In this document: one piece after another, positions 9,186 through 19,054 of the stretch
Layout of the letters: the number at the start of each line of letters is the position of its first letter
Position numbering within the stretch: position 1 is the first letter of the stretch
Notes under the pieces: model-generated
What the model was told of the DNA's origin: nothing
What the model saw: the letters and a program-made list of their open reading frames with translations, nothing else
Database searches by the model: none
From: Eubacterium ruminantium
GTDB lineage: Bacteria > Bacillota > Clostridia > Lachnospirales > Lachnospiraceae
Direction of reading: 5' to 3'
DNA length: 64,000 bases
Assembly (NCBI RefSeq): GCF_900167085.1
Contig: NZ_FUXA01000008.1
Span: 21,774 to 85,773 of the forward strand
Program-made: the position numbers and the translations under genes

Positions 9186-10745
9186 TTATAACTTAGTTGT
9201 CCACTTAGAACAATCCATAACATCAGTAGCAAGTCCTTCATAAAAATCAGGCTCATGACAAACCATGATTATGCTTCCCTTATACTCTTTAAGTGCCCTT
9301 TTAAGTTCATCCTTGGCATCAACATCAAGATGGTTAGTAGGCTCGTCGAGTACAAGAAGATTGGATTCTTTATTGATCAGTTTGCAGAGGCGCACTTTTG
9401 CCTGCTCACCTCCGGAAAGAACCTTACATTTACTCTCTATATGCTTGGTTGTAAGTCCGCACTTAGCAAGAGCAGACCGAACTTCATACTGATTAAATCC
9501 CGGAAATTCATTCCATATTTCCTGAAGACATGTTGTATCAATATCCGGCGACATTTCCTGTTCGAAATATCCTATCTCAAGATAATCTCCTCTTGTAGTT
9601 GTTCCGGAAATCGGTTTAATAAGTCCAAGCAGACTCTTCAGAAGAGTTGACTTTCCGATTCCGTTTGAACCTGTAAGAACTATCTTATCATTTCTTTCCA
9701 TTCTGAAATTAATAGGTTTTGAAAGCGGTTCATCATAACCGATAACAAGATCATTTGTCTCAAAGATTACCTTTCCTGAAGTACGTGCTTCTTTGAAATG
9801 GAACTCAGGCTTTGGTTTATCATAAACCTTCTCGATGATTTCCATATTATCAAGCTTTTTCTGTCTGGACATAGCCATATTTCTTGTAGCTACACGGGCT
9901 TTATTTCTTGCTACAAAATCCTTTAATTCAGCTATCTCCTGCTGCTGACGGTTATATGCTGCTTCAGCCTGCGCCTTCTTCATAGCATATACTTCCTGGA
10001 ACTTGTCATAGTCGCCTACATATCTCTCAAGCTTATGAGTATTTCCGTCCATATGATAAATGATATTTATTACTGAATTTAAAAATGGAATATCATGAGA
10101 TATAAGTATAAATGCGTTTTCATATTCCTGAAGATATCTTGTAAGCCATGTTATATGTTCGGCATCAAGATAGTTTGTAGGCTCGTCAAGAAGGAGAATG
10201 TCAGGCTTCTCAAGAAGGAGTTTTCCGAGAAGTATCTTGGTTCTCTGTCCTCCCGAAAGTTCTGTAACATCCCTGTCAAGACCAAGGTCAAGAAGCCCGA
10301 GAGCTCTTGCGACTTCTTCTACTTTAGAATCGATAAGATAAAAATCATGATTCGTAAGAAGCTCCTGTATAGTTCCGACTTCTTCCATGAGGTCATTCAT
10401 TTCATCCTCGCCGGCTTCGCCCATTTTCATATAGATTTCATTCATTCTTTCTTCCATAGCAAAAAGAGGCTTGAATGCACTGGATAAAACGTCTCTGACT
10501 GTCATTCCTTTTTCAAGTACAGCATGCTGATCAAGGTATCCTGCTTTGACATTTTTAGACCACTCGATCTTTCCTTCATCCGGCATAAGCTTTCCTGTTA
10601 TGATATTCATGAAGGTTGATTTACCTTCACCGTTTGCGCCGATAAGTCCGATATGTTCACCCTTAAGGAGTCTGAAAGATACGTCATCAAATATCGCTCT
10701 GTCACCAAATCCATGTGTAAGATGTTCAACATTTAAAATACTCAT
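9186..10745 (-). CDS. ABC-F family ATPase (YbiT/Uup-like)
   Basis: 519 residues with two nucleotide-binding domains on one chain and no membrane helices, which defines the ABC-F class acting on ribosomes. Domain 1 has Walker A GANGEGKS, signature LSGGQ and LLLDEPTNYLD; domain 2 has GSNGIGKS, LSGGE and LVLDEPTNHLD. Between them lies the charged P-site tRNA-interaction linker (KAQAEAAYNRQQQEIAELKD and following). The linker is of moderate length, which leaves open whether it is a housekeeping translation factor (Ybit/EttA-like) or an antibiotic ribosome-protection factor; I favour housekeeping. The ribosome binding site is weak (GAGAG). An inverted repeat TGCTACT-N5-AGTAGCA (10819-10837) lies upstream, beyond the -10 box at 10779-10784. 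Confidence 0.9.
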   Translation of the reverse strand: MSILNVEHLTHGFGDRAIFDDVSFRLLKGEHIGLIGANGEGKSTFMNIITGKLMPDEGKIEWSKNVKAGYLDQHAVLEKGMTVRDVLSSAFKPLFAMEERMNEIYMKMGEAGEDEMNDLMEEVGTIQELLTNHDFYLIDSKVEEVARALGLLDLGLDRDVTELSGGQRTKILLGKLLLEKPDILLLDEPTNYLDAEHITWLTRYLQEYENAFILISHDIPFLNSVINIIYHMDGNTHKLERYVGDYDKFQEVYAMKKAQAEAAYNRQQQEIAELKDFVARNKARVATRNMAMSRQKKLDNMEIIEKVYDKPKPEFHFKEARTSGKVIFETNDLVIGYDEPLSKPINFRMERNDKIVLTGSNGIGKSTLLKSLLGLIKPISGTTTRGDYLEIGYFEQEMSPDIDTTCLQEIWNEFPGFNQYEVRSALAKCGLTTKHIESKCKVLSGGEQAKVRLCKLINKESNLLVLDEPTNHLDVDAKDELKRALKEYKGSIIMVCHEPDFYEGLATDVMDCSKWTTKL

Positions 10746-10899
10746 TCTTATTCTCTCTATTCTTTCTCTTGATATATTATTATAAAATGATTTCTTATAT
10801 ACTCCGGCTATTTTATCATGCTACTCCCGTAGTAGCAAATCATTATTCTTATCATTTTGATCATTGTTTGAAATTATTGTGAATAACTCGCCGGATGAT

Positions 10900-10966
10900 T
10901 TGACTATGCCAAAATTACGTGCTTATAATATTTTTGAAGGTTATAAGTGAAATGTTCATTTCACTT
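10900..10966 (+). promoter_or_regulatory. Promoter with palindrome over the transcript start
   Basis: TTGACT (10900-10905) and TATAAT (10924-10929) are separated by 18 bases. About 15 bases past the -10 box is an inverted repeat of 10-bp arms, AAGTGAAATG and CATTTCACTT, with a 2-base centre (10945-10966), followed by TTTT. It is too close to the transcript start to be a riboswitch expression platform; a repressor operator or a very short terminated transcript fits better. Confidence 0.6.
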
Positions 10967-11008
10967 TTTTAGTAACTATTGGTTTATTAATATTTATATG
11001 AGGGAATT

Positions 11009-11650
11009 ATGATTAGATTTTTAAAGAAACACAGCTTCGGCATTGTGCTCCTGATTCTTGTCGGTGTCGCTATCTATCTCTATATTGATACACATGGGCG
11101 TCGCCGGGCGATAGCCGGAATTGGAGACCCTGTTCAAAAAGAAGCTTCCGGAACCGCATCTTTCAAAATATCCAATTATACTGTAAACGTGGAATATCTT
11201 TATTCATATGATATTTCCGGTCTCGTCGTCAGCGCCTGCGATTATACTTCCAACAAACATTCAGGCAAATTTATGCCTGTAGATATAGGTCTCGCATGGG
11301 GAAAAGTCGCAGAGTATAATCTTGATGTCGATTTCAAATGGGAACAGCGTAACCGCTGCCTTATTTTTACATTAACAGATGAGGTCCTCAAAAAATTAGA
11401 TGAAAATTATGTTATCACCCACTGTTCCAACAATCATCTTATTACTCCTACAAAAGCACTGAAAAAGAAGGCTAGAAAGATTAAAAAAGGTGATCATGTC
11501 AGAATCCGGGGCTACCTTGTTACTTATAGCGCTGTCAGCACTGATGGTACTACGATAAACGGTTCGAGCAGTACAGTTCGAGATGATACAAGCGCAGACG
11601 GAACTGCTTGTGAAATTATCTATGTTACAGATATCAGCTGGGTCAAATAG
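11009..11650 (+). CDS. Membrane-anchored extracytoplasmic protein of unknown function
   Basis: 213 residues: one N-terminal membrane helix (residues 9-26, uncleaved-anchor style) then a soluble outside domain. The body has the pattern VDIGLAWGKVAEYN, then CSNNHLITPTKALKK and KIKKGDHVRIRGYLV, which I recognise as a widespread family of uncharacterised bacterial proteins in which an SNNHxIP-type motif is conserved; no activity is known to me. It stands alone behind its own promoter and ends in a strong terminator. The start has GAGGG 4 bases upstream. Confidence 0.75.
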   Translation: MIRFLKKHSFGIVLLILVGVAIYLYIDTHGRRRAIAGIGDPVQKEASGTASFKISNYTVNVEYLYSYDISGLVVSACDYTSNKHSGKFMPVDIGLAWGKVAEYNLDVDFKWEQRNRCLIFTLTDEVLKKLDENYVITHCSNNHLITPTKALKKKARKIKKGDHVRIRGYLVTYSAVSTDGTTINGSSSTVRDDTSADGTACEIIYVTDISWVK

Positions 11651-11705
11651 TGTATAGTCTCCGGAATAACCCGACTAAGCATATATCGTTATATTTCAAA
11701 AAGAA

Positions 11706-11768
11706 AAATCCATAAAGGTACTACTTGAATTTATATGATTCAAATAGCACTTTTATGGATTATTTTTA
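11706..11768. terminator. Long-stem bidirectional terminator
   Basis: AATCCATAAAGGTACTA pairs with TAGCACTTTTATGGATT, with TTGAAT/ATTCAA extending the stem inward, followed by ATTTTTATTT and preceded by AAAAA. It separates two convergent genes. Confidence 0.8.
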
Positions 11769-11816
11769 TTTGCTGAACCTAAAACCGTTTTTCGTATTGC
11801 TGCGAAATTCAGCTAT

Positions 11817-13190
11817 TTACAGATTTACTTCCGGAAGAGTACTGAAGCTCTTTTCAAGCTCTTCGTCTGTCGGAATATAATCGTTCATTTCTTTATCATT
11901 ATATTTTCCGTAAGCTACCATGTCGAAATAACCTGTTCCTGTAAGACCGAATACGATAGTCTTCTCTTCACCTGTTTCTCTACACTTAATAGCTTCATCA
12001 ATTGCAACTCTTATAGCATGGCTTGATTCAGGAGCAGGAAGAATACCTTCAACGCGTGCAAACTGTGTAGCTGCTTCAAATACTGCAGTCTGCTCAACGC
12101 TTCTTGCTTCCATATATCCATCATGATAAAGCTGTGAAAGAATTGGACTCATACCATGATATCTAAGTCCACCTGCATGATTTGCCGAAGGAATAAAGTT
12201 GCTTCCTAAAGTATACATCTTCGCAAGAGGGCAAACCTTACCTGTATCACAGAAGTCATAAGCAAATTTTCCTCTTGTAAGACTTGGACAAGATGCCGGC
12301 TCAACAGCGATGATCTGATACTGATTTTCGCCACGAAGCATCTCACCGATAAATGGAGATACAAGACCACCGAGATTAGATCCGCCACCTGCGCAGCCAA
12401 TGATCATATCAGGTTTGATGTTGTACTTTTCAAGTGCAGCCTTAGTCTCAAGACCGATAACTGTCTGATGAAGAAGTACCTGATTAAGTACGCTTCCGAG
12501 TACATATTTGTATCCATCAAGCTTTGTCTCAGCCTCTACAGCTTCTGAGATTGCACATCCAAGGCTTCCTGTTGTTCCCGGATGCTCAGCAAGAATTCTT
12601 CTACCTACTTCTGTTGTATCACTTGGTGAAGGAGTAACTGTCGCACCATATGTACGCATAACTTCTCTTCTGAAAGGCTTCTGCTCATATGAAACCTTAA
12701 CCATGTAAACTTTACAATCCAGGCCAAGATAAGCACAAGCCATAGAAAGAGCTGTTCCCCATTGACCTGCACCTGTTTCTGTTGTTACACCTTTAAGGCC
12801 CTGCTTCTTAGCATAATATGCCTGAGCAATAGCGGAATTAAGCTTGTGGCTGCCGCTTGTATTATTTCCTTCAAATTTATAGTAAATCTTTGCAGGAGTC
12901 TGAAGTTTTTCCTCAAGACAGTATGCACGTACAAGAGGAGATGGTCTGTACATCTTATAGAAATTGATGATTTCTTCAGGAATCGGAATATATGCTGTAT
13001 CATCATCAAGCTCCTGCTGAATAAGTTCATCACAGAATACTCCGGCAAGTTCTTCAGCTGTCATAGGCTTAAGAGTTCCCGGATTAAGCAGTGGAGCCGG
13101 TTTATTCTTCATATCAGCTCTCACGTTATACCACATCTTTGGTAATTCATCTTCTTCAAGGTAAATTTTATAAGGAATCTTTTTTTCCAC
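11817..13190 (-). CDS. TrpB-like (TrpB2-type) pyridoxal-phosphate enzyme
   Basis: 457 residues of the fold-type II PLP family. The Schiff-base lysine is Lys116 in GNNTSGSHKLNSA, and the phosphate-binding glycine loop is GCAGGGSNLGG. The long N-terminus (MWYNVRADM and so on) and total length identify the TrpB2/TrpB-related subfamily rather than canonical TrpB of a trpAB pair; no trpA or other trp genes adjoin. TrpB2 proteins convert serine and indole to tryptophan in vitro, acting as salvage or stand-alone enzymes. The start is GTG, 8 bases after GGAGG. The gene is monocistronic, convergent with the preceding one. Confidence 0.88.
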   Translation of the reverse strand: MEKKIPYKIYLEEDELPKMWYNVRADMKNKPAPLLNPGTLKPMTAEELAGVFCDELIQQELDDDTAYIPIPEEIINFYKMYRPSPLVRAYCLEEKLQTPAKIYYKFEGNNTSGSHKLNSAIAQAYYAKKQGLKGVTTETGAGQWGTALSMACAYLGLDCKVYMVKVSYEQKPFRREVMRTYGATVTPSPSDTTEVGRRILAEHPGTTGSLGCAISEAVEAETKLDGYKYVLGSVLNQVLLHQTVIGLETKAALEKYNIKPDMIIGCAGGGSNLGGLVSPFIGEMLRGENQYQIIAVEPASCPSLTRGKFAYDFCDTGKVCPLAKMYTLGSNFIPSANHAGGLRYHGMSPILSQLYHDGYMEARSVEQTAVFEAATQFARVEGILPAPESSHAIRVAIDEAIKCRETGEEKTIVFGLTGTGYFDMVAYGKYNDKEMNDYIPTDEELEKSFSTLPEVNL

Positions 13191-13463
13191 TTCATTAACC
13201 TCCGGATATTTTAATCTTAAATACGCTCAAAATGCTTATTTTTTCAAGCAATATTTATCTTACAACATATGCAAAGAAGTGTCAAAAAAATTGATAAAAA
13301 CCCAAAATTATGATAAAATAATGATGGGTTTATATATTTTTTTGTTTTATGGGGAAACAATTTTTTCATACGATTCGATTTGATTTTTTGTAAGTTATTT
13401 ACGCAGTTAACCGGATGATATAGCATGTTCGATCGATATTGATTAAGTTGTATTGGAGGGGCA

Positions 13464-15599
13464 ATGAACTTTATTAAATGGATTCGCTATGAGCTTGGAC
13501 TATATAAAAATACAGATTATGAAAAACAGTATCTATATGAAACCAATTTCAAAACAGCAATCTACATGACATTCATCATCATCTGCCTTGAAATCTGGAT
13601 GATTATCAGATATGTAAATAAACGTCCGGGGAGAACATTCCTGGAATATTTTGATGGGGAGACCAATTATCTTATACTTCTTTCCGCATCTCTTATCATC
13701 TTGCTTTTTGCTACAAGATATCTCCACGATTACAAACGATTTATAACAGGTATCATTACCTCTTTGATCATTCTGGCACTTGATATATCGATGATAGTCA
13801 GGGCTTGTTATGTCACAAGTCCGAAGGACATACTTCATTTACTGAAAAGTATTAATTATCAGCTGATGCTGCTCGTCCTTACCCTCGGCTATCTTATATA
13901 TGAAATCTTATATAAAAACTTCAGTAAAAAACTAAGTGCCAAATATGGTCAGATCCTAAGTGTTATATTTTCCATCATATGTCTCTGCTTCGGAGTTTCT
14001 ACTTCAATATATGATATTAAAAACGAAAGACAGATATTATGTTTTGTAACAATGGTTCTTTACGTAGTCTGCCTGCTTATCTGGAAACCATTTATATCAA
14101 TCCTCATAACAACTACTGTATTTATATGGTTTTATGAGAAATGGCTTCCTATTCTTCAGAGTAATACATCGCCATACAGTAAAAATATATTAGAAGGCAA
14201 TAAGATTAATTATTTTACACTTTGGATAAGCCTGACTCTGATCAGCATGAGCATTTATCAGCAGCGACTTGCGGAAGCTAAGAAAGATGAAAAATTAATG
14301 CGTGTTAATGCTCTCCTGAAACAGCAGTCCATCGAGGATGACCTTACCGGTATCAGCAATATCAAGCATTTCGTTAAAGAATCCAAAAAGGTTATGTTTA
14401 AGGATGCCACGGATCTCATCTACCTTTTTATAAATATTGAGAACTTCAAGAATTATAACGATCAGTTCGGATATCAGTCAGGAAATAATTTTCTCATTTA
14501 TATTGCTCACTCTCTTGAAGATATCTTCCCGGACGGAATTGTGGCAAGATGGTCGGATGATCATTTTGTTGTTCTTACAAAAAGAACCGGTCTTGACGAA
14601 CGGTTAAATAAACTTAATGACAAGGTTTCAAGCAACAGTAATCGCGAGATTTATCTTGCTCTTAAAGTCGGAGCATACACACCTCTCGATACTCTCATGG
14701 ATCCTAGAATGGCTGTAGATAAAGCAAGATTTGCCTGCGGTCTTATTAAGGATGTCATCGGCGTTCATTTCAAGGAATATGATGAACAGGTAAATAATGA
14801 ATTTCACAGACATCAGTACATCGTCAATAATATAGATAAAGCTATCGAAAATGAATATATCAAGGTTTATTACCAGCCTGTAGTATGGTCCAGCGATCAT
14901 ACACTCTGCAGCTGCGAAGCTCTTGCAAGATGGATCGATCCGGAATACGGATTCCTTTCGCCGGGAGATTTCATCCCACTTCTTGAGGAATATAAGCAGA
15001 TTCATAAACTCGATAAATATATATGGGAAACCGTTTGCAAAGATATGGCTTATGCCAAAAGTCTTGGACTTAAGCCGATTCCGGTATCCCTTAATTTCTC
15101 ACGCCTTGATTTTGAACTTATAAATGTTGAGGAGACTCTTATGTCCCTCACAGAAAAATATAAAATACCTAAGAAAAATATTCATGTTGAGATTACAGAA
15201 AGTGCGCTTGCGGAAAATACCACTGCCATCCAGTCCTCCGCAGATGCTCTCGCAAAAGCCGGCTTCGTGATCTGGCTTGATGACTTCGGTTCAGGATATT
15301 CTTCTCTTAATGTTCTGAAGGATTTCTCCTTAGACCTTATCAAGATCGACATGAAATTCCTTTCGGGATTTGAGAATAATGATAAATCCAAGATCATTCT
15401 TAAAAATATAGTGGCTCTTGCCAAGAATCTGAATATGCATACCATTACAGAAGGCGTGGAAACAAAAGAAGAAGCAACCTTCCTTCACGAGATCGGATGT
15501 GACCGTCTCCAGGGTTACTTCTTCGGAAAACCTATGCCAATAAATGACATAATCAAAAATATTCAACTTAAAAAACTTGTTATAAGAAAGCTCTCTTAA
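13464..15599 (+). CDS. Membrane GGDEF/EAL protein, probable cyclic-di-GMP phosphodiesterase
   Basis: 711 residues. About eight membrane helices fill residues 30-275, then a GGDEF-like domain (about 285-435) and an EAL domain (about 445-705). The diguanylate cyclase signature is degenerate: SDDHF at residues 364-368 in place of GGDEF, so synthesis is unlikely. The EAL domain looks intact: EALARW (Glu485), NFSRLDFE, EITES, LDDFGSGYSSL, IKIDMKF and EGVE are all present, so hydrolysis of c-di-GMP is expected. The membrane part may sense a signal. Start ATG has GGAGGGG upstream. The stop codon overlaps the stop of the next, convergent gene. Confidence 0.88.
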   Translation: MNFIKWIRYELGLYKNTDYEKQYLYETNFKTAIYMTFIIICLEIWMIIRYVNKRPGRTFLEYFDGETNYLILLSASLIILLFATRYLHDYKRFITGIITSLIILALDISMIVRACYVTSPKDILHLLKSINYQLMLLVLTLGYLIYEILYKNFSKKLSAKYGQILSVIFSIICLCFGVSTSIYDIKNERQILCFVTMVLYVVCLLIWKPFISILITTTVFIWFYEKWLPILQSNTSPYSKNILEGNKINYFTLWISLTLISMSIYQQRLAEAKKDEKLMRVNALLKQQSIEDDLTGISNIKHFVKESKKVMFKDATDLIYLFINIENFKNYNDQFGYQSGNNFLIYIAHSLEDIFPDGIVARWSDDHFVVLTKRTGLDERLNKLNDKVSSNSNREIYLALKVGAYTPLDTLMDPRMAVDKARFACGLIKDVIGVHFKEYDEQVNNEFHRHQYIVNNIDKAIENEYIKVYYQPVVWSSDHTLCSCEALARWIDPEYGFLSPGDFIPLLEEYKQIHKLDKYIWETVCKDMAYAKSLGLKPIPVSLNFSRLDFELINVEETLMSLTEKYKIPKKNIHVEITESALAENTTAIQSSADALAKAGFVIWLDDFGSGYSSLNVLKDFSLDLIKIDMKFLSGFENNDKSKIILKNIVALAKNLNMHTITEGVETKEEATFLHEIGCDRLQGYFFGKPMPINDIIKNIQLKKLVIRKLS

Positions 15600-16828
15600 T
15601 TTCTTACAGGTATTCCGTTCACTGTCAGATCTTCTGTTATCTCTATAACAAGACAATTCTTTCCATCGATAACTCTCGTATCGATTATATCTGTATGTTT
15701 GCTGTTAATCCTTAAAAGCATATCGGCTGTCTTAACTTCAAAATTTCTTACAGGTGCAACATTATCAGCAAAGAGCTTTTCTTCAACTTTTACCTTAGGG
15801 ATATTTTTCCTTATTTCTTCAGGATCGCTTCCTTCGAATTCTTCGGATTCCACTATCTTATCAATATTCTTTTTGTAGATTTTATTCATGTCAAACTGGT
15901 CATCGAACTTTTTATCAAACTGCTCCAGTTTTTCACTTGAAACTCCACTCTCTTCAAATACATTTCTTATTGATGATTTATCAAGAAATACCGTTTCGCC
16001 GGCAGCTTCAGTCTTCTTCTCTTTGATAGTCTTATTGAGATTCTCCTGTATGGAAAGAACCGTTTCAAAGCTTGACTCATCTCCGAGCACATCAATTACA
16101 AAATCATTGAATCCTTCCTTCTGCTGCTTTGCAGGAAGAGTTGTTGAAACATCCAGAACATTATCAAGAAGTCCACCCTGAAGCGTATCTGCCTTTCTGC
16201 TGAAGAAAAGAAGTGAAGAATCATCACTGCTTCTGTCATTAAATGCAGGATAGAGGAATCCATTTTCCGGAAGCTCTACAGCAAATACCTGTTTAAGTGT
16301 GTGAATCTCTCTAAGATCATCATCAAATCCAAGTCCCGGCTTAGTTAACTTCATAGGACAAATGCTGCATAAAATATAACTATAAACTTCATCCGAAGCA
16401 TCGTCCATAAGCAGCCCGTCAGTAGAAACTCCCGGAACATCATAGGCCTGATAAATAAGAAGTATCAGATAACTTCCGACATAGTTATAATCAGCGATGA
16501 TCTTATCATAGAATTCCTCTAATAAATTCTCTTCTTTAAGTTCACTTTTCCTGATTTTTTCAAGAAGAATCTTGCCCTTATCTCCTGCTTCGCTATTTCC
16601 GGAAAAACTCATATCAACAAGATTCTTACCCGGTGTACCGGATAAAGTCTTTCTGAATATCTCGAGATATTTATACATTTCCTCTTCCGGAATATTTAAA
16701 AATGTACCGCTGAAAGTCTTAGCCTTCTGCTTTTCGCCATTTACATAGCATCCTGCAAGTCTCTGTATGCCGCAGTCCTGAATAGTGTCATATAATGATT
16801 TGATTTCATTTATCTCTTTTTTTATCAT
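15596..16828 (-). CDS. DUF4317 family protein
   Basis: 410 residues matching DUF4317 as I recognise it: MIKKEINEIKSLY at the start, GIQRLAGCYVNGEKQ, and the SFSGNSEAG stretch. The family is common in Clostridia and has no known function. It is soluble and acidic with no membrane helix. It is the last gene of the operon carrying the two ABC exporter halves and DUF1854, 49 bases after the second exporter. Its TAA shares bases with the stop of the convergent EAL gene and no terminator lies between. The ribosome binding site is poor. Confidence 0.8.
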   Translation of the reverse strand: MIKKEINEIKSLYDTIQDCGIQRLAGCYVNGEKQKAKTFSGTFLNIPEEEMYKYLEIFRKTLSGTPGKNLVDMSFSGNSEAGDKGKILLEKIRKSELKEENLLEEFYDKIIADYNYVGSYLILLIYQAYDVPGVSTDGLLMDDASDEVYSYILCSICPMKLTKPGLGFDDDLREIHTLKQVFAVELPENGFLYPAFNDRSSDDSSLLFFSRKADTLQGGLLDNVLDVSTTLPAKQQKEGFNDFVIDVLGDESSFETVLSIQENLNKTIKEKKTEAAGETVFLDKSSIRNVFEESGVSSEKLEQFDKKFDDQFDMNKIYKKNIDKIVESEEFEGSDPEEIRKNIPKVKVEEKLFADNVAPVRNFEVKTADMLLRINSKHTDIIDTRVIDGKNCLVIEITEDLTVNGIPVRN

Positions 16829-16877
16829 AAGTCCATACCCTGATTCTTTATAGTAGTATTGACTGACCGCTTATACT

Positions 16878-19034
16878 TTACTGTATCTGAGCAGTGTAAA
16901 GATTATAGTATATTCCCTTACTCTCAAGCAGCTCGCTGTGAGTTCCGATCTCAGCGATCCTGTGGTCGTCAATAACCATTATTCTATCAGCATTTTTCAG
17001 AGTAGACAACCTGTGAGCAATTGCAAATGTTGTTTTTCCATTGGTGAGACGTTCCAAAGCTTTCTGTATCATGAACTCGCTCTCGGTATCAAGACTCGCT
17101 GTTGCTTCATCAAGTATAAGGAGCTTCGGATCCGGGAGAATAGCCCTTGCAATAGCAATACGCTGTCTCTCTCCTCCTGATAAAGCATAACCTTTTTCGC
17201 CTACATAAGTATTGTATCCATTTGGAAGTCTGCAAATGAAGTCATGAGCATTCGCCATTTTCGCCGCTCTGATTATCTCTTCTATGGAAGCATCAGGCTT
17301 TGAGAATCTGATATTATCAATGATCGTTCCTGAGAAGAGGAATGTCTCCTGAAGAACAACTCCAATCTGAGAATGATATGAACTTCTGCTTATCTCATTT
17401 AAATCAACGCCATCTATAAGAAGGCGTCCGTCATCAATCTTATAAAGTCCCATAAGCAGGTTGATGAGAGTAGATTTACCTGTTCCCGAAGCACCTACTA
17501 TACCGATCATCTCACCCGGCTTGATCACTGCATTTATATCCCAAAGAACCGGCTGGTATGATTTATATCCAAATGTAGCATGCTCGAAAGTTATCTCACC
17601 CTTTATATCTATATCACGAACATCCTTTGACTCTTCAGGAACATCCTGAGCCATAACATCATATATTCTCTCAAGACTGCTTGAAAGCTTTGATATTTCC
17701 TGAGGCAATCTGCCCATCCAGTTAATGTACTGGAAGAGAAGTAAAGTATATGCTATAAACTGGTAAAGTTCACCGGATGACATCTTTCCGGCAAATACAT
17801 CGCGTCCTCCGAAGTAAGCAACGATTACTACTCCAAGTCCCATGAGAACAGAAAGGACAAAGTCAAACATTCCCCAGAAGCGTTCATTTTTCTTCTGAAT
17901 ATCCGCAAGCTTTGTTGAAAGATCTTTGAATCTTTCTGACTCCGCCTTCTCTTTACCGTAACTTTTTACGATTCTCATTCCCGATATTACGTCCTGAAGA
18001 TCACTTGATACATCATCATTTTTCCTGAACTGTATATGGAATACCTGATGAATCTTCTTTCTCAAAGTGATCATAAATACCGATACTATCGGTACTGTAA
18101 TGAATGTCAGAAGTGCAAGCTTAACATTCAAAATAAGCATAAAGATTACATCCCATATGAAAATGAAGAGTATGGCAAAAAGATTACAGAATACATCTTC
18201 CATAAACTGTCTTATATATACTGTATCCTGAATTATTCTGTTAAGCAATTCTCCAGGTCTTCTGTCATTTATAAAACTGAGCGGAAGGTTCTGATATTTC
18301 TTAAAAAGTTCCACTCTTAGATCAGCCGATATCTTAGCACCAAGTCTCGCTGAAGAATTGCTCTTCATAATATTGATGATAACTATGGCTACACTTAGTC
18401 CGAACATCATAAGAAGAAAGATAAGTGCATCCTTCATGCTTCCGCCTTCACGCAGAACATCATCGATAAGATGTTTCTGTACTTCCGGATTAAGAAGAGT
18501 TGTTACAGCAACAAGTACCATCAACAGAAATACCTTTAAAAAGTCCTTCTTATAAGGCTTTGCCATCTTTGTGAAAACCTTTAAAAAGCTTCCTTCTTTT
18601 GAGCACTTAGGACAATGCCTTGTTCCCGGAATTACCCTTCCGCACTTAGGACATATCTTTTCATACTCATTACTTTCAACTTCCTCAAATCTTCCCGAAA
18701 TGAGAATGTTGATTCCTCTGGCTATATAGGCATATCTGCTGAGATGCTTTGAAGAATAATGCACAAGAACCTTCTCGATACCCTTATGTTTAACCGTAAG
18801 GATGCCGCCCCCAACGCCCGGCTCAGCTATTGCATTATCACAATCTTTTATATCAAATATTTTCTTTTCCTCGCCGAATACATAAATCTTCTTAGTTGTT
18901 ACAACCAGAAAATGGTCATTCGTCCATCTTCCTTTTTCGTCGATATCAACCGGAACTGCATAATATATTCTTTCATCATTTGAAAGTTTTATCTCATCGT
19001 CGATAGTATTCGGTAATGCATATTTCAGTATCAT
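16878..19034 (-). CDS. ABC exporter half-transporter with N-terminal PH-like region and zinc ribbon
   Basis: 718 residues. Residues 1-120 are a beta-rich region resembling a bacterial PH-like module; a zinc ribbon follows with Cys128, Cys131, Cys141 and Cys144 (CPKCGR...CPKC). Then six membrane helices (about 165-460) of type IV exporter fold and an ATPase domain: Walker A GASGTGKS, signature LSGGE, ILDEATASLD, and the switch His in AIAHRLSTL. It is an inward-facing exporter half that most likely pairs with the gene two places upstream. Substrate unknown. In annotations I recall, exporters of this type with DUF1854 are called cyanophycin-metabolism associated; no cyanophycin synthetase is seen here. 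Confidence 0.88.
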   Translation of the reverse strand: MILKYALPNTIDDEIKLSNDERIYYAVPVDIDEKGRWTNDHFLVVTTKKIYVFGEEKKIFDIKDCDNAIAEPGVGGGILTVKHKGIEKVLVHYSSKHLSRYAYIARGINILISGRFEEVESNEYEKICPKCGRVIPGTRHCPKCSKEGSFLKVFTKMAKPYKKDFLKVFLLMVLVAVTTLLNPEVQKHLIDDVLREGGSMKDALIFLLMMFGLSVAIVIINIMKSNSSARLGAKISADLRVELFKKYQNLPLSFINDRRPGELLNRIIQDTVYIRQFMEDVFCNLFAILFIFIWDVIFMLILNVKLALLTFITVPIVSVFMITLRKKIHQVFHIQFRKNDDVSSDLQDVISGMRIVKSYGKEKAESERFKDLSTKLADIQKKNERFWGMFDFVLSVLMGLGVVIVAYFGGRDVFAGKMSSGELYQFIAYTLLLFQYINWMGRLPQEISKLSSSLERIYDVMAQDVPEESKDVRDIDIKGEITFEHATFGYKSYQPVLWDINAVIKPGEMIGIVGASGTGKSTLINLLMGLYKIDDGRLLIDGVDLNEISRSSYHSQIGVVLQETFLFSGTIIDNIRFSKPDASIEEIIRAAKMANAHDFICRLPNGYNTYVGEKGYALSGGERQRIAIARAILPDPKLLILDEATASLDTESEFMIQKALERLTNGKTTFAIAHRLSTLKNADRIMVIDDHRIAEIGTHSELLESKGIYYNLYTAQIQ

Positions 19035-19054
19035 ATTCTGCCCTCATATCCCCA

